In this document: positions 18,440 to 26,750 of the stretch, one piece after another
How positions within the stretch are numbered: position 1 is the first letter of the stretch
Layout of the letters: each line of letters starts with the position of its first letter
Source: Pseudomonas lijiangensis
GTDB lineage: Bacteria; Pseudomonadota; Gammaproteobacteria; Pseudomonadales; Pseudomonadaceae
Assembly: GCF_018968705.1 (NCBI RefSeq)
Contig: NZ_CP076668.1
Location: 2,987,001 to 3,051,000 of the forward strand
Direction: 5' to 3'
DNA length: 64,000 nt
Position numbers and translations under genes: made by a program
The notes under the pieces: model-generated
Told to the model about the DNA's origin: nothing
What the model saw: the letters and a program-made list of their open reading frames with translations, nothing else
Databases searched by the model: none

Positions 18440-19474
18440 GTGGCAAGAAAATCCAGAAGGGATCTCATCAATGCAACGGGCACAGGCGATGCACCGGTCA
18501 CGGTCATCGATGTGGCGCGTGCAGCCGGGGTTTCTCCCATCACGGTTTCTCGCGCCGTCAATCGCCCTGAACTGGTCAGTGATGCAACCCGCGAACGGGT
18601 TCTGGAAGTCGTCAAGGCCATGGGCTACGTGCCCAATCTTCTGGCTGGCAGCCTTGCAAGCAGCAAAAGCAAGCTGGTGGCTATCCTGCTGCCCACCATT
18701 GCCCACTCCATTTTTGCCATTGCCGTGCAAGCCATCATGGATCGCCTGACGGAAGCCGGTTATCAGTCGCTGCTTGGCCCCACCGGCTACTCCCCGGAAA
18801 AGGAAGAGTCGCTGCTGGAAGCAATTCTTGGTCGTCGCCCCGACGGCATCGTGCTGACCGGCACGCTGCACACCGAAGGCAGCCGTGCCCGGCTGGCCAG
18901 TGCAGGTATTCCGGTGGTCGAGGCCTGGGACCTGAGCGATACGGCGCTGGACATGCAGGTCGGCTTTTCCCATGAAAAGGTAGGCGAGTTTGTGGCCGAT
19001 CACTTCGTCGCCAAGGGCTATCAGCGCTTTTCGGTGATCACCGTCGATGATCCTCGCGGGATTCGCCGCTGCAACAGCCTGATTCAACGCCTGGCACAAC
19101 ATGGCATATCCGGGGTGCCTGTTGAGGTACTGCCTCTGCCCGCGACCTGGGAAGTCGGCCGCGAAGGACTCAAGCGCCTGTTACTGAGCCCCCAACGCCC
19201 GCAACTGGTGTTCTGCAGTTCAGACACCGTCGCCATGGGCGTACTCGCCCAGGCCACAGAACTGGGCTTGCGGGTTCCCCAGGACATTGCCGTACTTGGT
19301 TTCGGCGATACGACCAACAGTCGGTTTGCGCAACCGGCTCTTTCGACCATCAGCGTCAACTCCACACAGATGGGCCATGAAGTCGCGCAGGCTCTACTGC
19401 GCCGCTTTGAGGGCGATACCTCGATCACCCACTTCGACAGCGGCTTCTCGCTGATCGAACGCGCCAGCACCTGA
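18440..19474 (+). CDS. LacI-family transcriptional regulator of the glucarate genes
   Basis: I start this at the GTG at 18440 (MARKSRRDL), with AGGA five bases upstream, giving 344 residues, normal for the family. A longer frame from 18263 or an ATG at 18368 would add a poorly conserved leader. The N-terminal helix-turn-helix is VTVIDVARAAGVSPITVSRA, followed by the hinge region (LLAGSLASSKS). The sugar-binding core has the family motifs PQLVFCSSDTVAMGVL and VLGFGDT, of the GntR (gluconate) branch. It is followed on the same strand by two perfect 12-base palindromes and then the glucarate transporter, so it probably represses that operon and is released by a sugar acid. Confidence 0.88.
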   Translation: MARKSRRDLINATGTGDAPVTVIDVARAAGVSPITVSRAVNRPELVSDATRERVLEVVKAMGYVPNLLAGSLASSKSKLVAILLPTIAHSIFAIAVQAIMDRLTEAGYQSLLGPTGYSPEKEESLLEAILGRRPDGIVLTGTLHTEGSRARLASAGIPVVEAWDLSDTALDMQVGFSHEKVGEFVADHFVAKGYQRFSVITVDDPRGIRRCNSLIQRLAQHGISGVPVEVLPLPATWEVGREGLKRLLLSPQRPQLVFCSSDTVAMGVLAQATELGLRVPQDIAVLGFGDTTNSRFAQPALSTISVNSTQMGHEVAQALLRRFEGDTSITHFDSGFSLIERAST

Positions 19475-19516
19475 TTCCCCTTCATTTTCAAAAAATCTGC
19501 TGCTCCGGGCTTGAAT

Positions 19517-19548
19517 GATAACGTTATCTGAATAATGATAACGTTATC
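19517..19548 (+). promoter_or_regulatory. Twin LacI-family operators before the glucarate transport gene
   Basis: Two identical perfect palindromes GATAACGTTATC lie at 19517-19528 and 19537-19548, centres 20 bases apart (about two helical turns). The central CG is typical of LacI/GalR-family operators. They sit between the regulator stop and the transporter start, as expected for autonomous repression of the catabolic operon. Confidence 0.8.
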
Positions 19549-19628
19549 GTTGTACGACAACGGATGAGTCGGCTTGCCCTGCTCACACATATCTACCCGC
19601 ATAAAAACAACTAGTGGGAGCGTCATCC

Positions 19629-21005
19629 ATGCAAGAACCGAAGAAAACCCGCGCCCGGTATCTGATCCTGCTCATGCTGTTCCTGGTGACCACGATCAAC
19701 TTTGCCGACCGCGCAACCATCTCGATTGCCGGATCCAGCATCCAGAAAGACCTGGGCATCGACTCCATTACCCTCGGCTACATCTTTTCCGCTTTCGGCT
19801 GGGCCTATGTGCTCGGCCAGATCCCTGGCGGCTGGCTGCTGGACCGCTTCGGCTCCAAGAAGGTCTACGCGGCAAGCATCTTCACCTGGTCGCTGTTCAC
19901 TCTGCTGCAGGGCTATATCGGTGAATTCGGGGTCGGCACGGCAGTGGTGGTTCTGATCCTGCTGCGCATGATGGTCGGCCTGGCCGAAGCGCCCTCCTTT
20001 CCGGGCAATGCGCGTATCGTGGCGTCATGGTTCCCGACCAAGGAACGCGGTACGGCTTCGGCCATTTTCAACTCGGCCCAGTACTTCGCCACAGCGCTGT
20101 TCGCGCCGCTGATGGGCTGGATCGTTTATCGCTTCGGCTGGCAGTACGTATTCATCTTCATGGGCGCCATAGGCATCGTGTTCTCGATGATCTGGATGCG
20201 GGTCATCTACAGCCCGAAGGATCACCCGCTGGCCAATGCTGAGGAAGTCCGCTACATCGCCGAAAACGGCGGCCTGATCGATCTCGATGACAAGAAAAAG
20301 AAAGCCGATGGCGGCCCGAAATGGGACTACATCCGTCAACTGCTCACCAACCGCATGATGGCCGGTGTCTATCTCGGACAGTTCTGCATCAACTCGCTGA
20401 CGTACTTCTTCCTGACCTGGTTCCCTGTGTATCTGGTCCAGGAGCGCGGCATGACCATCCTCAAGGCCGGCCTCATCGCGTCGCTGCCTGCCATCTGCGG
20501 TTTCCTGGGTGGCGTGCTGGGTGGCGTGTTCTCGGACATGCTGCTGCGACGCGGCAACTCCCTGAGCGTGGCGCGTAAAACGCCTATCGTCGTCGGCATG
20601 CTGCTGTCGATGTCGATGATCATCTGCAACTACGTCGAAGCCGACTGGATGGTCGTCGCGTTCATGGCGCTGGCCTTTTTCGGCAAGGGCGTCGGGGCGC
20701 TGGGCTGGGCTGTGGTGTCCGACACCTCGCCGAAACAGATCGCCGGTCTGGCTGGCGGCCTGTTCAACACCATCGGCAACCTGTCCTCGATCAGTACGCC
20801 TATCGTGATCGGTTACATCATCGCCGCCACCGGCTCGTTCAAGATGGCCCTGGTCTTTGTCGGCGCCAACGCCTTGATCGCCGCCATCAGCTACCTGTTC
20901 ATTGTGGGCGATATCAAGCGCATTCACCTCAAGGGGATCAGCGATCCGCTGGAAGACAGACCGGCGCAGGCCGATGCTCCAGCCGCCCCTCACACGCCTC
21001 GCTGA
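19629..21005 (+). CDS. gudP: MFS transporter, glucarate/galactarate type
   Basis: A 458-residue major-facilitator permease starting at MQEPKKTRAR. A GGGAG ribosome site lies eight bases before the ATG at 19629; the GTG at 19614 is less likely. Hallmarks of the anion:cation symporter branch are NFADRATISIAG in the first helix, the DRFGSKK loop between helices 2 and 3, and GLAEAPSFPGNARIVASWFP. Twelve hydrophobic segments are expected. The gene lies between the twin operators and glucarate dehydratase, supporting import of D-glucarate and perhaps galactarate. Confidence 0.88.
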   Translation: MQEPKKTRARYLILLMLFLVTTINFADRATISIAGSSIQKDLGIDSITLGYIFSAFGWAYVLGQIPGGWLLDRFGSKKVYAASIFTWSLFTLLQGYIGEFGVGTAVVVLILLRMMVGLAEAPSFPGNARIVASWFPTKERGTASAIFNSAQYFATALFAPLMGWIVYRFGWQYVFIFMGAIGIVFSMIWMRVIYSPKDHPLANAEEVRYIAENGGLIDLDDKKKKADGGPKWDYIRQLLTNRMMAGVYLGQFCINSLTYFFLTWFPVYLVQERGMTILKAGLIASLPAICGFLGGVLGGVFSDMLLRRGNSLSVARKTPIVVGMLLSMSMIICNYVEADWMVVAFMALAFFGKGVGALGWAVVSDTSPKQIAGLAGGLFNTIGNLSSISTPIVIGYIIAATGSFKMALVFVGANALIAAISYLFIVGDIKRIHLKGISDPLEDRPAQADAPAAPHTPR

Positions 21006-21031
21006 CTCACAACAAGAAAGGACTTTGATTC

Positions 21032-22387
21032 ATGACTGCTCAGACTTCCAGCCAGGCAACACGCGGCGCTCCGGTCATCACTGAACTGCAGGTCGTTCCC
21101 GTTGCGGGACACGACAGCATGCTGCTCAACCTCAGCGGCGCCCATAGCCCGTACTTCACTCGAAACGTGCTGATCCTCAAGGACAACGCCGGCCATATCG
21201 GCGTCGGCGAAGTCCCGGGCGGCGAAGGTATTCGCAAGACCCTGGAAGACGCTCGGGACCTGCTCATCGGCCAGTCCATCGGCAATTACCAGCATCTGCT
21301 GAAACAGGTCCGTACAGCCTTTGCTGACCGCGACGTCGGCGGACGTGGCCTGCAGACCTTCGATCTGCGTATCACCATCCATGCGGTCACGGCCGTGGAA
21401 TCCGCCTTGCTGGATCTGCTGGGCCAGCACCTGGAAGTGCCGGTATGCGCCCTGCTCGGCGAAGGTCAGCAACGGGATGCGGTGGAAATGCTGGGCTATC
21501 TGTTCTACGTCGGCGATCGCACCCGTACCGACCTGGCCTATCGCTCGGAGGCCGATGCCGATAACGCCTGGTTCCGCCTGCGCAACGAAGAAGCCCTGAC
21601 CCCGGAAAAGATCGTCAGTCTGGCTGAAGCGGCCTACGAGCGTTATGGCTTCAAGGATTTCAAGCTCAAGGGCGGCGTATTGCGTGGCGATGAGGAAATC
21701 GAAGCGGTCACGGCCCTGGCCGAGCGTTTCCCGGACGCTCGCATCACTCTGGACCCGAACGGCGCCTGGTCATTGAAAGAAGCCATCCGCCTGTGCCGCG
21801 ACCAGCATCATGTGCTGGCGTATGCCGAAGACCCGTGCTGTGCGGAAAACGGTTTCTCCGGTCGTGAAGTCATGGCCGAGTTCCGTCGCGCCACCGGCTT
21901 GCGCACCGCAACCAACATGATCGCGACCGACTGGCGCCAGATGGGGCACGCCATTCAATTGCAGTCGGTGGACATTCCGCTGGCCGATCCGCACTTCTGG
22001 ACCATGCAGGGTTCGGTACGGGTTGCCCAGATGTGTAACGAATGGGGCCTGACCTGGGGCTCGCATTCCAATAACCACTTCGATATTTCCCTGGCGATGT
22101 TCACCCAGGTCGCGGCTGCCGCTCCCGGACAGATCACCGCCATCGACACCCACTGGATCTGGCAGGACGGACAGCGCCTGACCAAAGAACCGCTGAAAAT
22201 CGAGGGAGGCCTTGTGGCCGTGCCGAAAAAGCCGGGCCTTGGGATCGAACTGGATATGGACGCCCTGCAAAAGGCCCATGAAGTCTACAAGGGCATGGGA
22301 CTGGGTGCCCGTGACGACGCCACCGCCATGCAGTACCTGATCCCGGACTGGACGTTCAACAACAAGCAGCCTTGCCTGGTGCGCTGA
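21032..22387 (+). CDS. gudD: Glucarate dehydratase
   Basis: A 451-residue enolase-superfamily enzyme converting D-glucarate to 5-keto-4-deoxy-D-glucarate. Recognisable segments are the capping-domain N-terminus ([18 protein letters not shown]), the K-x-K catalytic pair in FKDFKLKGG, metal ligands in [14 protein letters not shown] and ATNMIATDW, the His/Asp dyad region [15 protein letters not shown], and [10 protein letters not shown]. Length and motifs are typical for GudD. The ATG at 21032 has AAAGGA upstream, and the gene starts 26 bases after the transporter stop. A rho-independent terminator follows. Confidence 0.93.
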   Translation: MTAQTSSQATRGAPVITELQVVPVAGHDSMLLNLSGAHSPYFTRNVLILKDNAGHIGVGEVPGGEGIRKTLEDARDLLIGQSIGNYQHLLKQVRTAFADRDVGGRGLQTFDLRITIHAVTAVESALLDLLGQHLEVPVCALLGEGQQRDAVEMLGYLFYVGDRTRTDLAYRSEADADNAWFRLRNEEALTPEKIVSLAEAAYERYGFKDFKLKGGVLRGDEEIEAVTALAERFPDARITLDPNGAWSLKEAIRLCRDQHHVLAYAEDPCCAENGFSGREVMAEFRRATGLRTATNMIATDWRQMGHAIQLQSVDIPLADPHFWTMQGSVRVAQMCNEWGLTWGSHSNNHFDISLAMFTQVAAAAPGQITAIDTHWIWQDGQRLTKEPLKIEGGLVAVPKKPGLGIELDMDALQKAHEVYKGMGLGARDDATAMQYLIPDWTFNNKQPCLVR

Positions 22388-22431
22388 TCGATTCACAGCT
22401 TTAGATCCGAAACTGGCCACTCGTTGGCAGC

Positions 22432-22462
22432 CGGCGCACAACCCCCTTGTGCGCCGTTTTTT
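22432..22462 (+). terminator. Rho-independent terminator after gudD
   Basis: A perfect ten-base stem, CGGCGCACAA (22432-22441) with TTGTGCGCCG (22447-22456), a five-C loop, and a run of six T. It lies 45 bases after the gudD stop. Confidence 0.92.
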
Positions 22463-22710
22463 ATCAGCCTCGAAAAACCCTGACGTATATCCTGCAAAAG
22501 TCGTAAACATGTAACAGGATGCGTACAGAATCCAGTACACAATGCGCCGTACCTATTCTCCTGATTACTTTAGATACCAGCGGCAAGATATTGATTTAAA
22601 GGCAATATAGCGCCATGAACCCGCACCTCTCAGCCCCTCTATAGCCATTAAAGGCCTGGCTTTTCGCTACATCAAAATGTATATACAAGCAATCACGCAC
22701 ATTCGCTTTC
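22463..22710. other. Intergenic region before the downstream LuxR-type gene
   Basis: About 250 AT-richer bases between the gudD terminator and the LuxR-type regulator. They should contain that regulator's promoter. I see no convincing -35/-10 pair, lux-box palindrome or RNA gene. Confidence 0.5.
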
Positions 22711-23442
22711 GTGACCGAGGTCTCTTTATCAGCGTCGAAAACCTGTCCCAGCTACATCATCATGGATGAAAAAATGCCTCATACCTTATTTCCGCAAATT
22801 GGCCGAGTCATGGCCAGTATTGGTACCCGGAATTTTTCACGTGCGTTTCATGAGCTGATCAATACGCAGCTTGGCATCGATGCCGCACATCTTCATGCGC
22901 TGCCACAGCCTCTGCAATCCGAGCATTCCAGCGCTCGGGCGATGTTTGACGAAACCGTCACCTCACCCCGCACCCTCAGTATGTTCACGGATTCGGTTCA
23001 CCTCTATCCGATGCAGGAATCCGATGGCTACTGTTGCCGAATCACGGTTTTCCGTGCGCCGCCTTCGCTCTGTTTCTCCGCTGGCGAGCGTCGTCGGCTG
23101 AAAGACATCTCGCCGTTCCTGTTTTCGATACTCGAGAAACATGTGGAAGCCTTGCAGACTGTTCTGTCCAGAGCCGAGGCCAACAAGACTGAAAGCCTTG
23201 AAGACCGCTTCCACGAGCGCCTTCGCGAAACCGGCCTGACGCTTTCAGAGCGGGAAACACAGGTCTGTCTCGGGCTGCTGGCCGGGCATACGGCACTGGA
23301 GCAGGCCGAACGTTTGACGCTGAAGGTCAATACCGTGGGCAGCTATCAGCGCCGCGCCGCCGTCAAGCTGGGGATCAGCGGGCGCAACTCACTGATGCGC
23401 TGGATGTACGCGTCGCCCGAAGGCATTTCCATCGCCAACTGA
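22711..23442 (+). CDS. LuxR-type regulator flanking the lipopeptide exporter end
   Basis: Up to 243 residues from the GTG at 22711; the true start could be the ATG at 22762 or 22774, since none has a strong ribosome site and MPHTLFPQIGRVM aligns best with the N-terminus of the other LuxR protein of this locus. The C-terminal helix-turn-helix is LSERETQVCLGLLAGHTALE...LKVNTVGSYQRRAAVKLGISGR. No autoinducer-binding domain or phospho-receiver is evident, as for regulators flanking Pseudomonas lipopeptide clusters. It is convergent with macB. Such genes usually activate the adjacent NRPS genes. Within the HTH, GSYQRR replaces the more common ETYLKR seen in its partner at 54330. Confidence 0.83.
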   Translation: MTEVSLSASKTCPSYIIMDEKMPHTLFPQIGRVMASIGTRNFSRAFHELINTQLGIDAAHLHALPQPLQSEHSSARAMFDETVTSPRTLSMFTDSVHLYPMQESDGYCCRITVFRAPPSLCFSAGERRRLKDISPFLFSILEKHVEALQTVLSRAEANKTESLEDRFHERLRETGLTLSERETQVCLGLLAGHTALEQAERLTLKVNTVGSYQRRAAVKLGISGRNSLMRWMYASPEGISIAN

Positions 23443-23471
23443 GGCTCTGGACCTGCCCTCGGACGCGGGTT

Positions 23472-25478
23472 TCAATCCCGTGCCAACGCTTCGATCGGAT
23501 CAAGCCTTGCCGCATTGCGTGCCGGTACAAAGCCGAACAGCACGCCAATCAGTGTCGAACAGGCGAAGGCGGTGACGATCGAAGCCGGTGAGAACACCAT
23601 TTCCCACTGCTTGACGAACAGCGTGAACAGGTAGCCGATCCCGTAAGACAGGGCGATGCCGATAACCCCGCCAATCAGGCAGACCATCACGGCCTCCACC
23701 AGAAACTGCTGGCGGATATCCGACTGGCGAGCACCGACGGCCATGCGGATACCGATCTCACGGGTCCGCTCGGTCACCGACACCAGCATGATGTTCATCA
23801 CCCCGATACCACCGACCACCAGGGAAATCACCGCAATCAGCGACAGCAGCAAGGTCAGCGAGCGACTGGTTTTCTGCACGGTCTGCATGACGCTGTCGAG
23901 GTTGTTGGTGAAGAAGTCCTTGGTGCCGTGGCGCTGCAGCATGAGGGCCTTGATCTCCTCCTCTACCTGCTTGCTCGGCATGCCGTCCTTGACCCGCACA
24001 CTGATGCTGTCCAGATGGCGCTGGCCCAGCACGCGTCCGGCTGCCGTCTCATAAGGCATCCAGATATTGAGGGTATTGCCGGCGATGAACAGGTTCTTGT
24101 GATCGCTGGTAACGCCAATCACCGTGCACGGCAGATTGCCGATCAGGATCACCTTCCCCAACGGGTTCACACCCGGCCCGAACAGCCGTTGCGCGGTGTT
24201 GTGATCGAGCACCACCACCTGGGCCTGACGTCGTGCATCCTGCTCGTTGAAGGTGATGCCTGCCGCCAGCTGGATGTTGCGCACCTGAAAGTACCGGTTG
24301 CTGACGCCGTTGAGCTGGGCATCGACATCAATGTTGCGATAGCGCACCAGCATGCTGCGACCGACCACCGGCGTAGCGCTGTCGATGTAATACATCCGGT
24401 TGAGCGCCGCGACGTCGGACGGCAACAGGGTTTCGATGGATTTTGCCCGGCTGTCACCGAAGTTGCTGCCGGCGTAGATATCGATGGTGTTGCTGCCGAT
24501 GGCCTGGATGTCCTTGAGCACATAGCGCTTGGCACCTTCGCCAATGGCCGAGATGGACACTACCGAAGTGATGCCGATGATGATCCCGAGCATGGTCAGC
24601 AAGGTGCGCATGCGGTGCGAGATCAGGGCGATCCAGGCCATGTTGAAGGCTTCGCGGAACAGGCCGAGGCTGACACCCAGGCGTCGGGCCGCGCCTTCAT
24701 GCTGCAACTGCGGCTCGGGTTCGGGCGCAGCCTGTGCCTTCTGCACCGTGCGCTGGTCACTGATGATCTCACCGTCACTGACTTCGATGATGCGCTCGGC
24801 GTGGGCCGCGACCTTGGGGTCGTGGGTGACCAGAATCACCGTATGGCCGAGGCCGTGCAGCTCAAGAAGGATGTTCATCACCTCCTTGCCGCTGGCGGTA
24901 TCCAGGGCACCGGTGGGTTCGTCGGCCAGAATCACCTGGCCGCCGTTCATCAAGGCACGGGCAATACTTACCCGTTGCTGCTGGCCACCGGACATCTGGC
25001 TCGGCCTGTGGGACAGGTGCCCGCTCAGCCCCAGGCGCGTCAGCAACTCTGACGCACGCTGATGCCGCTGCGCCTGGGATTTGCCGGCATATACAGCCGG
25101 GATCTCGACGTTGCGCACGGCATCCAGGTGCGGCAGCAAGTGATAACGCTGGAAAATGAAGCCGAAATGGTCACGACGCAGCGCCGCCAGCTCTTCGTCG
25201 TCGAGGTCACGGGTTTCCTGGCCGTTGACCTTGTAGCTGCCGCCGCTGGCATGGTCCAGACACCCGAGGATGTTCATCAGCGTCGACTTGCCCGAGCCCG
25301 AGGCACCGATGATCGCCACCAGCTCGCCTGCATGAATCGCCAGGTCGATATGCTTGAGCGCCAGAAACTCGCGGTCTCCGGCCATGAAACTGCGGCTCAC
25401 ACCTTGCAGGTGCAGGATTGGGCTGCCTGTATCGATCGTCGTCTCGTGGAGAGCTGCAACCTCTACCTTCTGGTTCAT
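23472..25478 (-). CDS. macB: MacB-type ABC exporter (ATPase-permease fusion) for the lipopeptide
   Basis: A 668-residue MacB homologue. The N-terminal ATPase has Walker A GASGSGKST, signature MSGGQQQRVSIARAL, Walker B VILADEPTGALD and the switch VTHD. It is followed by a membrane helix near residue 290, a large periplasmic domain, and three C-terminal helices with the family motif GGIGVMNIMLVSVTERTREIGIRMA. It starts two bases after the macA stop, so the two are co-translated. In Pseudomonas lipopeptide loci (for example syfC/syfD) this pair exports the product together with an outer-membrane channel encoded elsewhere. Confidence 0.93.
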   Translation of the reverse strand: MNQKVEVAALHETTIDTGSPILHLQGVSRSFMAGDREFLALKHIDLAIHAGELVAIIGASGSGKSTLMNILGCLDHASGGSYKVNGQETRDLDDEELAALRRDHFGFIFQRYHLLPHLDAVRNVEIPAVYAGKSQAQRHQRASELLTRLGLSGHLSHRPSQMSGGQQQRVSIARALMNGGQVILADEPTGALDTASGKEVMNILLELHGLGHTVILVTHDPKVAAHAERIIEVSDGEIISDQRTVQKAQAAPEPEPQLQHEGAARRLGVSLGLFREAFNMAWIALISHRMRTLLTMLGIIIGITSVVSISAIGEGAKRYVLKDIQAIGSNTIDIYAGSNFGDSRAKSIETLLPSDVAALNRMYYIDSATPVVGRSMLVRYRNIDVDAQLNGVSNRYFQVRNIQLAAGITFNEQDARRQAQVVVLDHNTAQRLFGPGVNPLGKVILIGNLPCTVIGVTSDHKNLFIAGNTLNIWMPYETAAGRVLGQRHLDSISVRVKDGMPSKQVEEEIKALMLQRHGTKDFFTNNLDSVMQTVQKTSRSLTLLLSLIAVISLVVGGIGVMNIMLVSVTERTREIGIRMAVGARQSDIRQQFLVEAVMVCLIGGVIGIALSYGIGYLFTLFVKQWEMVFSPASIVTAFACSTLIGVLFGFVPARNAARLDPIEALARD

Positions 25479-25480
25479 GC

Positions 25481-26632
25481 TCAGGACCCCGCCACGGTCG
25501 CTGACGGATCGGCGATGACAACCTGATCACCTTCGGCGAGCCCGTTCTTGATCTCCACCTGAACGTTATTGTTGATCCCGGTCTGCACCTTGCGCTCCTG
25601 GGCGAAGCCGCTCTTGTCCAGGACGCGAACGGTGTAGACACCTTCTTCATCACGATTGCCCAGTGCTGCCACCGGCATGCTCAGGGCATTCTTGGCGGTG
25701 TCGAGGACGATACGCACCTGAGCGGTCATGGAGATGCGCAGGCGATGGTCGAGGTTCGGCACTTCAAACAGCGCGTTATAGAACACGGCCGAGTTCTGCT
25801 TGGATGACGAACCGCTGCCTTCGGTTTCCAGGTAGTCCTGTGGCGCTGGCTCGGTGCCGCGCAGCGTGGCGTAGTAGCGTTTCTCTTCACCCAGAATCGT
25901 GAAGTAGACCTCCTGACCCGTGCTGATGTGAATCACGTCAGCCTCGGACACCTGAGCCTTGATGGTCATGGTGTCCAGGTCCGCCAGCTTGAGCAGTACC
26001 GGCGCCAGTTGCTGGGCGATAACGGTCTGGCCTTCCTGGGTCACGATACCCACCACGTCGCCGTCGATGGGCGCGACGATGCGGGTGTAGCCCAGATTGA
26101 CCTTGGCCGTGTCGATCTGCACCTGGGCGCTTTTGATCTGCGCATCCAGCGCGCTGACGTTGGCTTGCTGCACTTCATAGTCGGACTCGGCATTCTCGAA
26201 GTCCTGACGGGAAATAGACTGATCGGTCTGTAATTCCTTGTAGCGATCATACAAGCGCTTGGCCTGCTTCATCTGGGCTCTGGCGGAGAGCCGGTCGGCC
26301 TGAAGCTTTTCCTCATCCACTTCGGCCTGACGCAAGGTGTTACGCAACACCAGAGGGTCGATTTCAGCCAGCCACTGGCCCTTCTTGACCTTGTCCCCCA
26401 GCTTGACCTTGAGCGACTTCATCTGCCCTGAAACCTGGGCACCGACGTCCACCTGCTTGATGCCTTCCAGCACGCCTGTTGCCAATACGGCGTTCTCGAT
26501 GTCGCTACGCTCGACCCTGGCAGTGATATAGGTCGGCGGCTTGGCCGGGGCTTCGATGGCATACAACACGGCACCCGCGACCAATACCAGGGCAGTACCC
26601 AATCCAACCTTACGCAATTTCGACTTGTTCAT
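25481..26632 (-). CDS. macA: MacA-type periplasmic adaptor (membrane fusion protein)
   Basis: 383 residues from the ATG at 26632 (MNKSKLRKVGLG), which places a signal-anchor helix (LGTALVLVAGAVLYA) at the N-terminus; a frame from 26746 would add a 38-residue leader unlike the family. It shows a lipoyl half-motif (VSGQMKSLKVKLGDKVKKGQWL), a long coiled-coil hairpin (residues about 100-170), the second lipoyl half (GYTRIVAPIDGDVVG), then beta-barrel and membrane-proximal domains. It bridges MacB to an outer-membrane factor. The gene follows the NRPS stop at 26751 by about 118 bases and is probably in the same operon. Confidence 0.92.
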   Translation of the reverse strand: MNKSKLRKVGLGTALVLVAGAVLYAIEAPAKPPTYITARVERSDIENAVLATGVLEGIKQVDVGAQVSGQMKSLKVKLGDKVKKGQWLAEIDPLVLRNTLRQAEVDEEKLQADRLSARAQMKQAKRLYDRYKELQTDQSISRQDFENAESDYEVQQANVSALDAQIKSAQVQIDTAKVNLGYTRIVAPIDGDVVGIVTQEGQTVIAQQLAPVLLKLADLDTMTIKAQVSEADVIHISTGQEVYFTILGEEKRYYATLRGTEPAPQDYLETEGSGSSSKQNSAVFYNALFEVPNLDHRLRISMTAQVRIVLDTAKNALSMPVAALGNRDEEGVYTVRVLDKSGFAQERKVQTGINNNVQVEIKNGLAEGDQVVIADPSATVAGS

Positions 26633-26750
26633 AGATGCCCACTGATACTTGAAGATCGCGCCCACCAAACGGGGCGGTAACTGACTTTTCGGTGTTCTGT
26701 GCAGCAGAGCTTCCCGCGCGCATCGGCGGGAAGCTCCTTTCTTCATGGCC

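Noticed and set aside
20025..20993. 322-codon minus-strand frame inside gudP
   Set aside because: Asp/Gly/His-rich shadow of a membrane-protein gene; no recognisable fold.
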